Positions 42,104-51,538 are shown, counted from the stretch's first letter. The stretch is 52,167 nucleotides of DNA from Pseudomonas graminis (GCF_004364335.1 NZ_SOCR01000020.1:1-52167), one strand, 5' to 3'. The notes: generated by a model from the sequence alone, not told the origin. A program made the numbers and translations.

Positions 42104-42975
42104 ACCCGCTCATTGCGAAATCCAGGCCTGCGTCTTCAGCCCTGGCACTGGCCAAGGTCTCCGGCAACCCGTCCTGGCTGGGATTGGTCGGCGCTGCCGT
42201 CTGCGTGATCTGGCTGCTGGTGGCGCTGTTCGGCCCGTGGCTGGCGCCGCACCCGGTCGGGGAAGTGATTTCCGACAACATCTTCGAAGGCTTCAGCCTG
42301 GCGCACCCGTTCGGCACCGATTACCTGGGCCGCGACATGCTCAGCCGGGTGCTGGTGGGCGCGCGCTTCACCGTTGGCCTGTCGCTGGTGGCGGCGCTGT
42401 TGGCCAGCTTCTTCGGCACCGGCTGCGCGCTGCTGTCGGTGGTTTCGCCCAAGTGGCTGGACGAAATCATCAGCCGGATCATGGACGCGTTCATTTCGAT
42501 TCCGAGCAAAATGCTTGCGCTGATCATGGTCTCGGCCTTCGGCTCCTCGGTCACGCTGCTGATCTGCACGGCAGTGATCAGCTACATCCCTGGCTCGTTC
42601 CGAGTGGCCCGCAGCATGGCGGTCAATATCGAGGCGCTGGAATACGTGCAAGTGGCGCGCACCCGGGGCGAAGGCAAGTTGTACGTGGCGTGCCGGGAAA
42701 TCCTGCCGAACATGCTCAACCCGGTGCTCACCGACCTGGGCCTGCGTTTTGGCTACATCGTGCTGTTGCTCAGCGGCATGAGCTTTCTCGGCCTTGGCGT
42801 GCAGCCGCCGGACGCCGACCTTGGCTCGCTGGTGCGGGAAAACATCGGCGGCCTCAATCAGGGCGCGATGGCGATCATCATTCCGGCGCTGGCCATCGGC
42901 ACGCTGACCATCGGCGTCAATCTGCTGATCGACTACCTGTCATCGCGACGCGGTCGACGCTCGGGAGGCCATTGA
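42100..42975 (+). CDS. ABC transporter permease, DppC type
   Basis: 291 residues with about six membrane segments. The N-terminal cytoplasmic tail leads into the first helix, then HPFGTDYLGRDMLSRVLVGAR, the marker of DppC/OppC. The EAA-like ATPase-coupling segment is EYVQVARTRGEGKLYVACREILPN. The start was set at ATG 42100 by the four-base overlap with the DppB-type gene. The ATPase gene follows one base after the stop. Confidence 0.94.
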   Translation: MNPLIAKSRPASSALALAKVSGNPSWLGLVGAAVCVIWLLVALFGPWLAPHPVGEVISDNIFEGFSLAHPFGTDYLGRDMLSRVLVGARFTVGLSLVAALLASFFGTGCALLSVVSPKWLDEIISRIMDAFISIPSKMLALIMVSAFGSSVTLLICTAVISYIPGSFRVARSMAVNIEALEYVQVARTRGEGKLYVACREILPNMLNPVLTDLGLRFGYIVLLLSGMSFLGLGVQPPDADLGSLVRENIGGLNQGAMAIIIPALAIGTLTIGVNLLIDYLSSRRGRRSGGH

Positions 42976-42976
42976 T

Positions 42977-44818
42977 ATGACCCAGTTGATTCGCGTCGAA
43001 GACTTGCGCGTGGTGGCCGGTGATCCGGGCAGCGAAGTGGAGATCGTCAAGGGCGTGAGTTTTGCCCTGGAGAAAGGCGAAGTGCTGGCGCTGATCGGTG
43101 AGTCCGGCTCCGGCAAAACCACGATCGCCCTGGCCTTGCTCGGTTATGCGCGGCGGGGTTGCCGGTTATCCGGCGGCGTGGTGCAGGTCGGCGAACACGA
43201 CATGCTCGCCCTGAACGAAAAACAGCTGCAGGGCCTGCGTGGCAATCGCGTCTCGTACATTGCCCAGAGCGCGGCGGCGGCGTTCAACCCGGCAAAAAAA
43301 CTCCTCGATCAAGTGGTCGAAGGGCCGTTGATCCATGGCCTCGGCACTCGCGCAGAGCTGGAAGCCAAGGCCATCGGCCTGTTCCGCGACCTGGCTTTGC
43401 CAAACCCCGAGCGCATTGGCCGTCGCTATCCGCACCAGGTCTCTGGCGGGCAACTGCAACGGGTGATGGCCGCCATGGCGCTGATCAGCGACCCGCTGCT
43501 GGTGGTGCTCGACGAACCGACCACCGCCCTGGACGTCACCACCCAGATCGACGTGCTGCGGGCGTTCAAGCGTGTGGTGCGTGAACGGGGCGCCACGGCG
43601 GTCTACGTGTCCCACGACCTCGCCGTAGTGGCGCAAATGGCCGACCAGATTGTCGTGCTCAACGGCGGGCAGATTCTCGAACAAAGCGCCACCGCGCCCC
43701 TGCTCAAGGCACCGTCCCACGAATACACCCGCAGCCTGCTGGCGGCCGCGCGTCCTGACACGCGCATTCGACCGCCTTGCGGTATCGCCGAAGAGACTCC
43801 ATTGCTGACCATCACCGGCCTGACTGCCGGCTACGGCAACAAGAACCTGCATGGCATGCCGGCGATCCGTGTGCTGGAAGACATCGACCTGACCGTACGG
43901 CGCGGCCAGGCCATCGGCGTGATCGGTGAATCGGGCTCGGGCAAGTCCACTTTGGCGCGGGTGGTGGCGGGGCTGTTGACCCCGGCCCTTGGCGGCCTGA
44001 CCTTCGACGGTCAGCCGTTGGGCGGCAGCCTGTCCGAGCGCACGCCGGAGCAGTTTCGGCGCATTCAGATGGTCTTCCAGAACGCCGACACCGCGCTCAA
44101 CCCGATGCACAGCGTGGCGAACATCCTCAGCCGTCCGCTGAAAATGTATTTCGGCCTCAAGGGCGCGGCGTTGCAGGCGCGCATCGGCGAACTGCTCGAC
44201 CTGGTGCGCCTGCCGCGAGACATGGCTGATCGCCGTCCCAATGAACTGTCAGGCGGGCAGAAACAGCGGGTCAATCTGGCCCGGGCGCTGGCGGCCAAGC
44301 CCGATTTGATCCTCTGCGATGAAGTGACTTCGGCCCTTGACACCGTGGTCGGCGCGGCGATCCTCGAACTGCTCCGCGACCTGCGTCAGCAACTGGGCGT
44401 GTCCTACCTGTTCATCAGCCACGACATTTCCACCGTGCGCGCGCTGTGCGATGACATCGTGGTGATGTACAGCGGCCACAAAGTCCATGCCGGCCGCCGC
44501 GAGTCCTTTGCCGAAGCGCCGTATCACCCGTACACCGACCTGTTGATTCATTCGGTGCCGGAACTGCGTCAGGGTTGGCTGGAAACCTGCGGCGCCACCA
44601 GCGGCGAGCTGCCTCCGATCGGCGAGCGGGCCAATCTGCCGGAACTGTGCACCTTCCTTAACCGTTGCCCGATGCGCATCGACGGCCTGTGCAACCGCAC
44701 CGCGCCGAACCGCCGCACGCTGGACAATGGCAGCGCAATCCTTTGCCACCGCGACGCCGCCGATTTGCTGGCGACCCAGCGCGGCGTTACCCCCACAAGC
44801 TTTGGAGCCTATGCATGA
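42977..44818 (+). CDS. Dual ATPase of a dipeptide-type ABC importer (DppD-DppF fusion)
   Basis: 613 residues, containing two complete nucleotide-binding domains in one chain. Walker A GESGSGKTT is at 41-49 and GESGSGKS at 317-324. The ABC signatures are VSGGQLQRV and LSGGQKQRV, with Walker B LLVVLDEP and LILCDEVTS. Each is followed by a switch His in SHDLAVVAQ and SHDISTVRA. A C-terminal oligo_HPY-like tail with two Cys (FLNRCPMRIDGLCN) is typical of dipeptide/oligopeptide ATPases. The stop overlaps the next start as ATGA. Confidence 0.94.
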   Translation: MTQLIRVEDLRVVAGDPGSEVEIVKGVSFALEKGEVLALIGESGSGKTTIALALLGYARRGCRLSGGVVQVGEHDMLALNEKQLQGLRGNRVSYIAQSAAAAFNPAKKLLDQVVEGPLIHGLGTRAELEAKAIGLFRDLALPNPERIGRRYPHQVSGGQLQRVMAAMALISDPLLVVLDEPTTALDVTTQIDVLRAFKRVVRERGATAVYVSHDLAVVAQMADQIVVLNGGQILEQSATAPLLKAPSHEYTRSLLAAARPDTRIRPPCGIAEETPLLTITGLTAGYGNKNLHGMPAIRVLEDIDLTVRRGQAIGVIGESGSGKSTLARVVAGLLTPALGGLTFDGQPLGGSLSERTPEQFRRIQMVFQNADTALNPMHSVANILSRPLKMYFGLKGAALQARIGELLDLVRLPRDMADRRPNELSGGQKQRVNLARALAAKPDLILCDEVTSALDTVVGAAILELLRDLRQQLGVSYLFISHDISTVRALCDDIVVMYSGHKVHAGRRESFAEAPYHPYTDLLIHSVPELRQGWLETCGATSGELPPIGERANLPELCTFLNRCPMRIDGLCNRTAPNRRTLDNGSAILCHRDAADLLATQRGVTPTSFGAYA

Positions 44819-45123
44819 AAGGGCGTTTTGTGAGGCTGGCCGAACAGGGCCGGCCGACGGTCAACCTGACCGTGGATGGCGCGCCAATCGAAGCGTTGCA
44901 GGGCGACACGTTGATGGTGGCGTTGCTCACCCAAGGCACCTCGCTGCGCCAGTCGGAATTCGACAGCGGCCGCCGCGCCGGTTTCTGCCTGATGGGCGCG
45001 TGCCAGGATTGCTGGGTCTGGACCCGCGGCGGTGAACGCCTGCGCGCCTGCTCCAACGAAGTCCGCGACGGGCTGGACATCGTCACCACACAACCGGAGG
45101 CGACATGGCCACTGCACAGCTGA
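44815..45123 (+). CDS. 2Fe-2S ferredoxin-like small subunit (HcnA/OoxA-type)
   Basis: 102 residues. A plant-type 2Fe-2S domain, with ligands Cys58, Cys63, Cys66 and Cys79 (spacing C-x4-C-x2-C-x12-C). This matches the small subunit of hydrogen-cyanide-synthase/opine-oxidase/D-hydroxyproline-dehydrogenase complexes, which passes electrons from the flavin subunits. It overlaps the ATPase gene by four bases and the next by 19, so import and oxidation are encoded on one transcript. Confidence 0.9.
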   Translation: MKGRFVRLAEQGRPTVNLTVDGAPIEALQGDTLMVALLTQGTSLRQSEFDSGRRAGFCLMGACQDCWVWTRGGERLRACSNEVRDGLDIVTTQPEATWPLHS

Positions 45124-46496
45124 GCACTCATCGCGTTGTCATCGTCGGTGCGGGACCTGCCGGCGTGCGCTGCGCCGAAACCTTGCTGGCGGCCGGCATC
45201 AAACCGATTCTGGTGGACGAAAACCGCCGCGACGGCGGGCAGATCTACCGCCGCCAGCCAGACGGCTTCACCCGCGATTACAGCACCTTGTATGGCAGCG
45301 AAGCCGACAAGGCCAGGCACCTGCACCAGACCTTCGACCGCATCCATGGCGCCATTGACTACCGCCCCGACACCCTGGTGTGGAACCTCACGCCGGGGCA
45401 GTTGTGCTGCGCCAATCAGGGCCGCCACAGCACGCTGGACTACGACGCGCTAATCCTCTGCACCGGCGCCACCGACCGCTTGATGCCCATTGAAGGCTGG
45501 CAGCTGGCGGGCACCTACAGCCTGGGCGGGGCGCAGATCGCCTTGAAAAATCAGGCGGTTTCCATCGGCCATCGCGTAGTGTTCATGGGCAGCGGGCCGT
45601 TGCTGTACCTGGTCGCCAGTCAGTACGTCAAAGCCGGCGCGACTGTGGCCGCGGTCCTCGATACCTCGCCCTTCAGCCTGCGCCTCAAAGCCCTGCCCAA
45701 ACTGTTGGCGCGACCGGGTTTGCTGTGGACCGGCATGAAATTTCTGGCGCAGCTGTACCGGGCGAAAGTGCCCGTGCATTTCGGCGTCAAGCCGTTAGAG
45801 GTACTGGGCGATGGCGCCAATGGTGTGGCAGGCGTGCGCTTCACCACCGGCAGTGGCAAGGCCGTGACTGTGCAGGCGGATGCCGTCGCGCTGGGTTATC
45901 ACTTGCGCCCGGAAACCCAATTGGGTGATCTGGCCGGTTGCGCCATGGCCTTCGATCAGGCTTCCAGCCAATGGTGGCTGGCGACGGACGAGGCCGGTCG
46001 TACCTCGGTGAACGGCGTGTATGCCGCCGGTGACGGTGCGAAGATTCGCGGCGCCGATGCCGCCGAGCACGCCGGGCGCCGAGTGGCGTTGGCACTGCTC
46101 GAAGACCTCAAGCAACCCTTCAATGCCGGACTGCGCGATGAACAGCAGCAGGCGCTGGCAGTGATGGACCAGTTTCGTCTGGGCCTGGCCGAAGCGTTTC
46201 CCTGGCCCGGCGAGCAAGCCAAGGCGTTGCCCGACAGCGCCATCGTGTGCCGCTGCGAGATGATCACGGCCGGCGAATTGCGCCGCACGGTCAACGAGAA
46301 GGGCGCCTGTGAAGTCAACCGCGCCAAGGCTTTCAGCCGCGTCGGCATGGGGCGCTGTCAGGGGCGTTATTGCTCCCAGGCGGGTGCCGAAGTGATCGCG
46401 GCCGAGGCCGGCGTGCAGGTGCAGGAAGTCGGTCGCCAGCGCGGGCAAGCGCCGGTCAAACCGTTGTCGATGCTCATCGAGGAGGTGTCGCCATGA
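45105..46496 (+). CDS. FAD/NAD(P)-binding subunit with BFD-like 2Fe-2S domain (HcnB/OoxA-type)
   Basis: 463 residues. N-terminal Rossmann FAD site VVIVGAGPAGVRCAETLLA, then a second dinucleotide site (VVFMGSGPLLYLVA, about residue 165). The end carries a BFD-like 2Fe-2S motif with Cys382, Cys384, Cys418 and Cys423 (CRCE and GRCQGRYC). This is the large middle subunit of the HcnABC/opine-oxidase class. ATG 45105 lies inside the ferredoxin gene, and the stop overlaps the third subunit as ATGA. Confidence 0.9.
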   Translation: MATAQLSTHRVVIVGAGPAGVRCAETLLAAGIKPILVDENRRDGGQIYRRQPDGFTRDYSTLYGSEADKARHLHQTFDRIHGAIDYRPDTLVWNLTPGQLCCANQGRHSTLDYDALILCTGATDRLMPIEGWQLAGTYSLGGAQIALKNQAVSIGHRVVFMGSGPLLYLVASQYVKAGATVAAVLDTSPFSLRLKALPKLLARPGLLWTGMKFLAQLYRAKVPVHFGVKPLEVLGDGANGVAGVRFTTGSGKAVTVQADAVALGYHLRPETQLGDLAGCAMAFDQASSQWWLATDEAGRTSVNGVYAAGDGAKIRGADAAEHAGRRVALALLEDLKQPFNAGLRDEQQQALAVMDQFRLGLAEAFPWPGEQAKALPDSAIVCRCEMITAGELRRTVNEKGACEVNRAKAFSRVGMGRCQGRYCSQAGAEVIAAEAGVQVQEVGRQRGQAPVKPLSMLIEEVSP

Positions 46497-47647
46497 GCGT
46501 GCAAAAAGCAGATGTGGTGATTGTCGGTGGCGGTTTGATGGGCTCAGCGACGGCGTTTTTTCTGCGTCGGCGCGGGCAGTCGGTGATCCTCCTGGAACGC
46601 GATCAGATCGGCCAGTACGCCAGCGGCGTCAACTTCGGCAACGTGCGCCGTCAAGGGCGATTCCTCGGGCAACTGGCGCTGGCCAACCGGTCGTGGGCGC
46701 TGTGGAAACGCCTGCCGGAGCTGATCGACGATGACCTGGAATTCATTCCCAGCGGGCACATGCGCGTGTGTTACCGCGAAGATGAAGTCGCCGAGCTGGA
46801 GGCCTATGCCGCCGCGCCGGAAGCCGAGCAACTGGACCTGAAAGTGTATCGAGGCGCCGAGCTGCATCGGCGTTTTGGCTTTCTCGGCGCGGACGTCAAA
46901 GGCGGCTCCTACGCCCCCCACGACGGCCACGCCAACCCGCGCCTCGCTGCGCCGGCATTTGCCCGCGCCGCCCGGCGGCTGGGGGCGCAGATCGAGGAGC
47001 GCACTGAAGTGGCCGAGGTCGAGAAGTTCGGCGGTGATTTCCATGTCACCACCACCGACGGCCGCCAGTTTCAGGCCGCGCAGCTGTTGATCACCGCCGG
47101 CGCCTGGGGCCAGAAACTCTCGGCGCAGTTTGGCGAGCCGGTGCCGCTGGACACCCACGGCCCGCAGATGGCGGTCACGGAACCGGTGCCCTACGCGTTG
47201 CCGACGGTGATCGGCGTGTACACCAAGATCGCCGAAGAGGTGATCTATTTCCGCCAGATTCCCCGGGGCAATATCGTCATCGGCGGCGGCTTTCGCAGCA
47301 AACCGGACATGCTCAACCGTCGCGCCGCTGTCGAGCCGCGCAGCATCCTCAATCAGGCCGAACAGATGCGCCGCCTGCTGCCGGGCGTCGGCAATCTGAA
47401 CATCATCCGCGTGTGGAGCGGCATCGAAGGCTACCTGCCGGATTCACTGCCGATCATGGGCCCCAGCGGCACCATCGACGGCCTGTTCTACGCCTTCGGT
47501 TTCTGCGGCCACGGCTTTCAGCTCGGCCCCGGCGTCGGTGACGTGATGGCCGAACTGCTCGACACCGGTCGCACCACGACCCCGATCGAGGCATTCTCCA
47601 TCACACGTTTTGCCCTTCCTGCCGCGCAACGGAGCCACGCCTCATGA
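46493..47647 (+). CDS. FAD catalytic subunit of a three-subunit amino-acid dehydrogenase (HcnC/OoxB-type)
   Basis: 384 residues, DAO family. N-terminal VIVGGGLMGSATAFF, the same IGQYASGVNFGNVRRQGR block as the 30858-32039 enzyme and a C-terminal GFCGHGFQLGPGVGD. It should carry out C-N oxidation of the imported compound, with electrons passed through the two preceding subunits. ATG 46493 was fixed by ATGA overlap and the paralog's N-terminus. By eye, roughly four of five residues match the paralog over the first 300 positions. Confidence 0.9.
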   Translation: MSVQKADVVIVGGGLMGSATAFFLRRRGQSVILLERDQIGQYASGVNFGNVRRQGRFLGQLALANRSWALWKRLPELIDDDLEFIPSGHMRVCYREDEVAELEAYAAAPEAEQLDLKVYRGAELHRRFGFLGADVKGGSYAPHDGHANPRLAAPAFARAARRLGAQIEERTEVAEVEKFGGDFHVTTTDGRQFQAAQLLITAGAWGQKLSAQFGEPVPLDTHGPQMAVTEPVPYALPTVIGVYTKIAEEVIYFRQIPRGNIVIGGGFRSKPDMLNRRAAVEPRSILNQAEQMRRLLPGVGNLNIIRVWSGIEGYLPDSLPIMGPSGTIDGLFYAFGFCGHGFQLGPGVGDVMAELLDTGRTTTPIEAFSITRFALPAAQRSHAS

Positions 47648-48813
47648 AACCCCGCGTTATCGAGATTCTGAAACGGCTGATGGCCTTCGAAACGGTGTCG
47701 TCGGAGTCCAACATGGCCCTGATCGACTACGTCCGCGACCTGCTGCTGAGCAAGGGCATCGAGTCGCTGATCGTCAAAGACGAGAGTGGCAAGAAGGCCA
47801 ACCTGTTCGCCAGCACCGGCCCGAAAGACCAGCCCGGCGTGTTGCTCTCCGGGCACACCGACGTGGTGCCCGCCGCGGGGCAGGCGTGGACCTTTCCGGC
47901 CTTCGCCGCCACCGTGCAGGACGGGCGCATCTATGGGCGCGGCAGCTGCGACATGAAGGGTTTCATTGCGCTGGCCATCGACGCCATGCTCGACGCGGCA
48001 GAGCACTCACTCACACGCCCACTCAACCGCCCGCTGCAACTGGCCCTGTCCCATGACGAGGAAATCGGTTGCGTCGGCGTGCGGCGTTTGCTCGACGTGC
48101 TGCACCTGGCACCGGTGCGGCCGTTTCTGTGCGTGATCGGCGAGCCGACCAACATGCAATTCGTGCTGGGCCACAAGGGCAAGGGCTCCTATCGCACCTA
48201 CTGCCGGGGCCAGGAGGCGCATTCGTCCCTGGCACCGCGCTCGGTCAACGCCATTCACGTGGCCTGCGACTTCATTGCCTCCCTGCGTGAAAGCCAGCAG
48301 CACCTACAACATCACGGTGCCCGGGACACCGACTACGACGTGCCCTACAGCACCGTGCACGTCGGCCAGATCAGCGGCGGCAAGGCGCTGAACATCGTGC
48401 CGAACCTGTGCACCCTGGATTTCGAGGTGCGCAACCTGCCCGCCGACAACCTGGAACAGTTCATCGAGCAGATGCGCGAGCGCGCCGAAGTGATCGTGCG
48501 TGAAGCGCAGAAGCTCTCCAGCGTCGCGGCCATCGAGATCGAGACCATCAACGTCTACCCCGGCCTCGACACCCACCCGACGGTCGAAGCGGTGAGCTTC
48601 CTCAAGCAATTCGCCGCGCCGGACACCGGCATGAATAAGGTGTCATTCGGCACCGAAGGCGGCCTGTTCAAGCAGCGGCTGGATGTACCGGTGGTGGTGT
48701 GCGGCCCGGGTTCCATTGAGCAGGCGCACAAGCCGGACGAGTTTATCGAGGTCAGCCAGATGGACGCTGGCGAGCGCTTTTTGCAAGGGCTGCTCGGCTC
48801 GCTGAAGGCGTAG
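47644..48813 (+). CDS. argE: M20 metallopeptidase, acetylornithine deacetylase (ArgE)-like
   Basis: 389 residues. Zinc ligands and catalytic residues of the M20 family are visible: SGHTDVVPA, GRGSCDMKGF, SHDEEIGC and, near the end, GPGSIEQAHKPDEF. ArgE-like enzymes hydrolyse N-acyl groups from amino acids such as N-acetylornithine. In this setting it more likely cleaves an N-acyl or peptide-like bond of the imported substrate than serves arginine synthesis. Overlaps the preceding gene as ATGA. The symbol reflects family likeness, not proven function. Confidence 0.85.
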   Translation: MKPRVIEILKRLMAFETVSSESNMALIDYVRDLLLSKGIESLIVKDESGKKANLFASTGPKDQPGVLLSGHTDVVPAAGQAWTFPAFAATVQDGRIYGRGSCDMKGFIALAIDAMLDAAEHSLTRPLNRPLQLALSHDEEIGCVGVRRLLDVLHLAPVRPFLCVIGEPTNMQFVLGHKGKGSYRTYCRGQEAHSSLAPRSVNAIHVACDFIASLRESQQHLQHHGARDTDYDVPYSTVHVGQISGGKALNIVPNLCTLDFEVRNLPADNLEQFIEQMRERAEVIVREAQKLSSVAAIEIETINVYPGLDTHPTVEAVSFLKQFAAPDTGMNKVSFGTEGGLFKQRLDVPVVVCGPGSIEQAHKPDEFIEVSQMDAGERFLQGLLGSLKA

Positions 48814-48930
48814 CAGAGCCTGCCGTCCTGACGTGAATTTCAGCACGGCACGCTGGTTTGAAGACGCTTTCGGCATCCTCGTTCGAGGCAGATCCCTAGA
48901 CTGGAATCTGTCTCGGATCAGGACTCGACC

Positions 48931-50391
48931 ATGCTCAAGAATCGCTTGCAAGACCCCGGCCTGCTGGCCGAACGCGCCTACGTCAACGGCCAGTGGATCG
49001 CTGCCGACAGCGGCGCCACCCTCGACGTCCGCGACCCCGCCACCGGCGAACTGCTTGCGCAGGTCCCGGCTATGGACGCCGTGGACACCCGCCGCGCCAT
49101 TGAAGCCGCCGAACGTGCCTGGCCGGCGTGGCGCGCGCGCCCGGCGGCAGAACGGGCGGTGCTGCTGGAGCGCTGGTTCCAGGCAATGATCGACCACCTC
49201 GACGACCTGGCGCTGATCATGACCTGCGAGCAGGGCAAGCCGCTGAACGAGGCCAAGGGCGAAATCCGCTACGGCGCCGGCTTCGTCAAATGGTTCGCCG
49301 AAGAAGCGCGCCGGGTCTACGGCGAAACCATGCCGGCCCCCAGTGGCGACCGCCGCCTGCTGACCCTCAAACAACCCGTCGGCGTCTGCGCCGCGATCAC
49401 CCCGTGGAATTTCCCCAATGCGATGATCACCCGCAAATGCGCGCCGGCGCTGGCGGCCGGCTGCCCGATCATCGTCAAACCGTCGGACCTCACGCCGCTG
49501 TCGGCCCTCGCTCTGGCAGTGCTGGCCGAGCGCGTCGGCATTCCGGCTGGGGTGTTCAACGTCATCACCGGGCTGCCCGCCGGCATCGGCGAAGAACTCA
49601 CCGGCAACCCGGCGGTGCGCAAGATTTCCTTCACCGGCTCCACCGCCGTCGGCCGCCTGCTGATGCGCCAGAGCGCCGAGCACATCAAGCGCCTTAGCCT
49701 GGAGCTGGGCGGCAACGCGCCGTTTGTGGTGTTCGACGACGCCGACCTCGAACAGGCCGTGGCCGGAGTGATGATCAGCAAGTTTCGCAACGCCGGACAA
49801 ACCTGCGTGTGCGCCAACCGCATCCTCGTGCAGGCGGGCATCTACGACCGATTCGCCGCGCGATTGGTGGAGGAGGTGGCTAAGCTCAAGGTCGGCAACG
49901 GCCTGGAAGAGGGCGTGACCATCGGCCCGCTGATCAACCCGGCGGCGGTCGCCAAGGTGGCGCGGCACATCGACGATGCCTTGAGTCAGGGCGCCAGACT
50001 GCTCTGCGGCGGGATTCCCTCGGGCGACAGCCAGTTCGTGCAACCCACCGTGCTGGCTGACGCCCACGCCGGCATGTTGCTGGCCAACGAAGAAACCTTC
50101 GGCCCGGTGGCGCCGTTGATGCGCTTTACTGATGAAGCCGAAGCGCTGGCCCTGGCCAACGCCACCCCGTTCGGTTTGGGCGCCTACTATTTCACCCAGG
50201 ACCTCAAGCGCTCATGGCGCTTTGGTGAGGCGCTGGAGTTCGGCATGGTCGGCCTCAACACCGGGATCATCTCGATGGAAGTTGCGCCGTTCGGCGGCAT
50301 CAAACAATCGGGCCTCGGCCGCGAGGGCAGCAAGTACGGTTTGGACGAGTACCTTGAAGTCAAAGCCTTCCACATCGGCGGCTTGAACTGA
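48931..50391 (+). CDS. Succinate-semialdehyde dehydrogenase-like aldehyde dehydrogenase
   Basis: 486 residues. GabD-like features: CEQGKPLNEAKGEIRYGAGF, AAITPWNFPNAMITRK, Glu258 in LSLELGGNAPF, Cys292 in NAGQTCVCAN and the C-terminal APFGGIKQSGLGREGSKYG. It oxidises a 4-carbon or similar semialdehyde to the acid. It follows a 117-base gap that has a CCTCG-TT-CGAGG dyad and may carry a secondary promoter. It could accept the aldehyde made by the PuuB-like oxidase. Confidence 0.92.
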   Translation: MLKNRLQDPGLLAERAYVNGQWIAADSGATLDVRDPATGELLAQVPAMDAVDTRRAIEAAERAWPAWRARPAAERAVLLERWFQAMIDHLDDLALIMTCEQGKPLNEAKGEIRYGAGFVKWFAEEARRVYGETMPAPSGDRRLLTLKQPVGVCAAITPWNFPNAMITRKCAPALAAGCPIIVKPSDLTPLSALALAVLAERVGIPAGVFNVITGLPAGIGEELTGNPAVRKISFTGSTAVGRLLMRQSAEHIKRLSLELGGNAPFVVFDDADLEQAVAGVMISKFRNAGQTCVCANRILVQAGIYDRFAARLVEEVAKLKVGNGLEEGVTIGPLINPAAVAKVARHIDDALSQGARLLCGGIPSGDSQFVQPTVLADAHAGMLLANEETFGPVAPLMRFTDEAEALALANATPFGLGAYYFTQDLKRSWRFGEALEFGMVGLNTGIISMEVAPFGGIKQSGLGREGSKYGLDEYLEVKAFHIGGLN

Positions 50392-50411
50392 TTCATCCCG
50401 AGGGGCGCACC

Positions 50412-51503
50412 ATGAGCAAGGCATTCAGAATCGCCGCGATTGCGGGCGACGGCATCGGCAAGGAAGTCCTGCCCGAAGGGCTGCGGGTACTGGAACAGGC
50501 GGCAAAAAAGTGGGAACTCAACCTGAGCATCGACGTGCTCGACTGGGCCCACTGCGACTACTACCTCGCCCACGGGAAGATGATGCCCGACGACTGGTTC
50601 GAGCAGCTCAAGGGCTATGACGCGATCTACTTCGGCGCCGTGGGCTGGCCCGACAAGGTGCCGGACCACATTTCCCTGTGGGGTTCGTTGCTCAAGTTTC
50701 GCCGTGACTTCGACCAGTACGTGAACATCCGCCCGGTGCGCCTGTTCCCCGGCGTGCCCTGTCCATTGGCCGGACGCAAGCCGGGCGATATCGACTTCGT
50801 GGTGATTCGGGAAAACACCGAGGGCGAATATTCCTCGGTGGGCGGCAAGATGTTCGAAGGCACCGAACACGAGTTCGTGCTGCAGGAATCGGTGTTCACC
50901 CGCCGTGGCGTCGACCGCATCCTCAAATTCGCCTTCGAACTGGCCCAAACCCGCCCGCGCAAACGCCTGACGGCGGCGACCAAATCCAACGGTATCTCCA
51001 TCAGCATGCCGTACTGGGACGAACGCACGGCCTTGATGGCGGCGAATTACCCGGAGGTGACGTGGGACAAGCAGCACATCGACATCCTGTGCGCACGCTT
51101 CGTGCTGCAGCCGGACCGGTTTGACGTGGTCGTGGCATCGAACCTGTTCGGCGACATCCTCTCGGACCTCGGCCCGGCGTGCGCCGGCACCATCGGCATC
51201 GCCCCCTCGGCCAACCTCGACCCGGAACGGCGCTTCCCCTCGCTGTTCGAACCGGTGCACGGCTCCGCGCCGGACATCTACGGACAGAACATCGCCAACC
51301 CGATCGCGATGATCTGGTCCGGCGCGCTGATGCTCGACTTCCTCGGCAACGGCGACCAACGCTACCGGGCGGCTCACGACGGGATATTGCAGGCGATTGA
51401 AGACGTGATTGCGCAAGGCCCGATTACCCCCGACCTGGGCGGGAAGGGCTCGACGCAAGATGTAGGGGCGGCGATTGCGGGGAGGTTTGCCTTTACGCGA
51501 TAG
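50412..51503 (+). CDS. Isocitrate/isopropylmalate-family dehydrogenase, tartrate/D-malate type
   Basis: 363 residues. The family features are IAGDGIGKEVLPEGL at the start, RPVRLFPGVPCPL, the substrate motif VIRENTEGEYSSVGG, and the Mg/NAD segment DVVVASNLFGDILSDLGP followed by LFEPVHGSAPDIYGQNIANP. This subgroup (TtuC/DmlA/YeaU) acts on tartrate or D-malate, giving pyruvate from D-malate. It is the last gene of the operon, 20 bases after the previous stop, and would feed the pathway's carbon into central metabolism. Confidence 0.92.
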   Translation: MSKAFRIAAIAGDGIGKEVLPEGLRVLEQAAKKWELNLSIDVLDWAHCDYYLAHGKMMPDDWFEQLKGYDAIYFGAVGWPDKVPDHISLWGSLLKFRRDFDQYVNIRPVRLFPGVPCPLAGRKPGDIDFVVIRENTEGEYSSVGGKMFEGTEHEFVLQESVFTRRGVDRILKFAFELAQTRPRKRLTAATKSNGISISMPYWDERTALMAANYPEVTWDKQHIDILCARFVLQPDRFDVVVASNLFGDILSDLGPACAGTIGIAPSANLDPERRFPSLFEPVHGSAPDIYGQNIANPIAMIWSGALMLDFLGNGDQRYRAAHDGILQAIEDVIAQGPITPDLGGKGSTQDVGAAIAGRFAFTR

Positions 51504-51512
51504 AGGGAGTTT

Positions 51513-51538
51513 GCCTGGAACACCGCGGGCAGGCTTTT
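51513..51538 (+). terminator. Possible terminator of the catabolic operon
   Basis: GCCTG and CAGGC pair around a 12-base loop, followed by TTTT, 9 bases after the last stop. The stem is short, so the call is weak. Confidence 0.4.

Noticed and set aside
44815..47647. The three-subunit complex as hydrogen cyanide synthase (hcnABC)
   Set aside because: The subunit types match, but the genes are fused by overlap to an ABC importer and a deacylase, a catabolic context. Opine-oxidase or hydroxyproline-dehydrogenase-like function fits better. Cyanogenesis cannot be strictly excluded from sequence.
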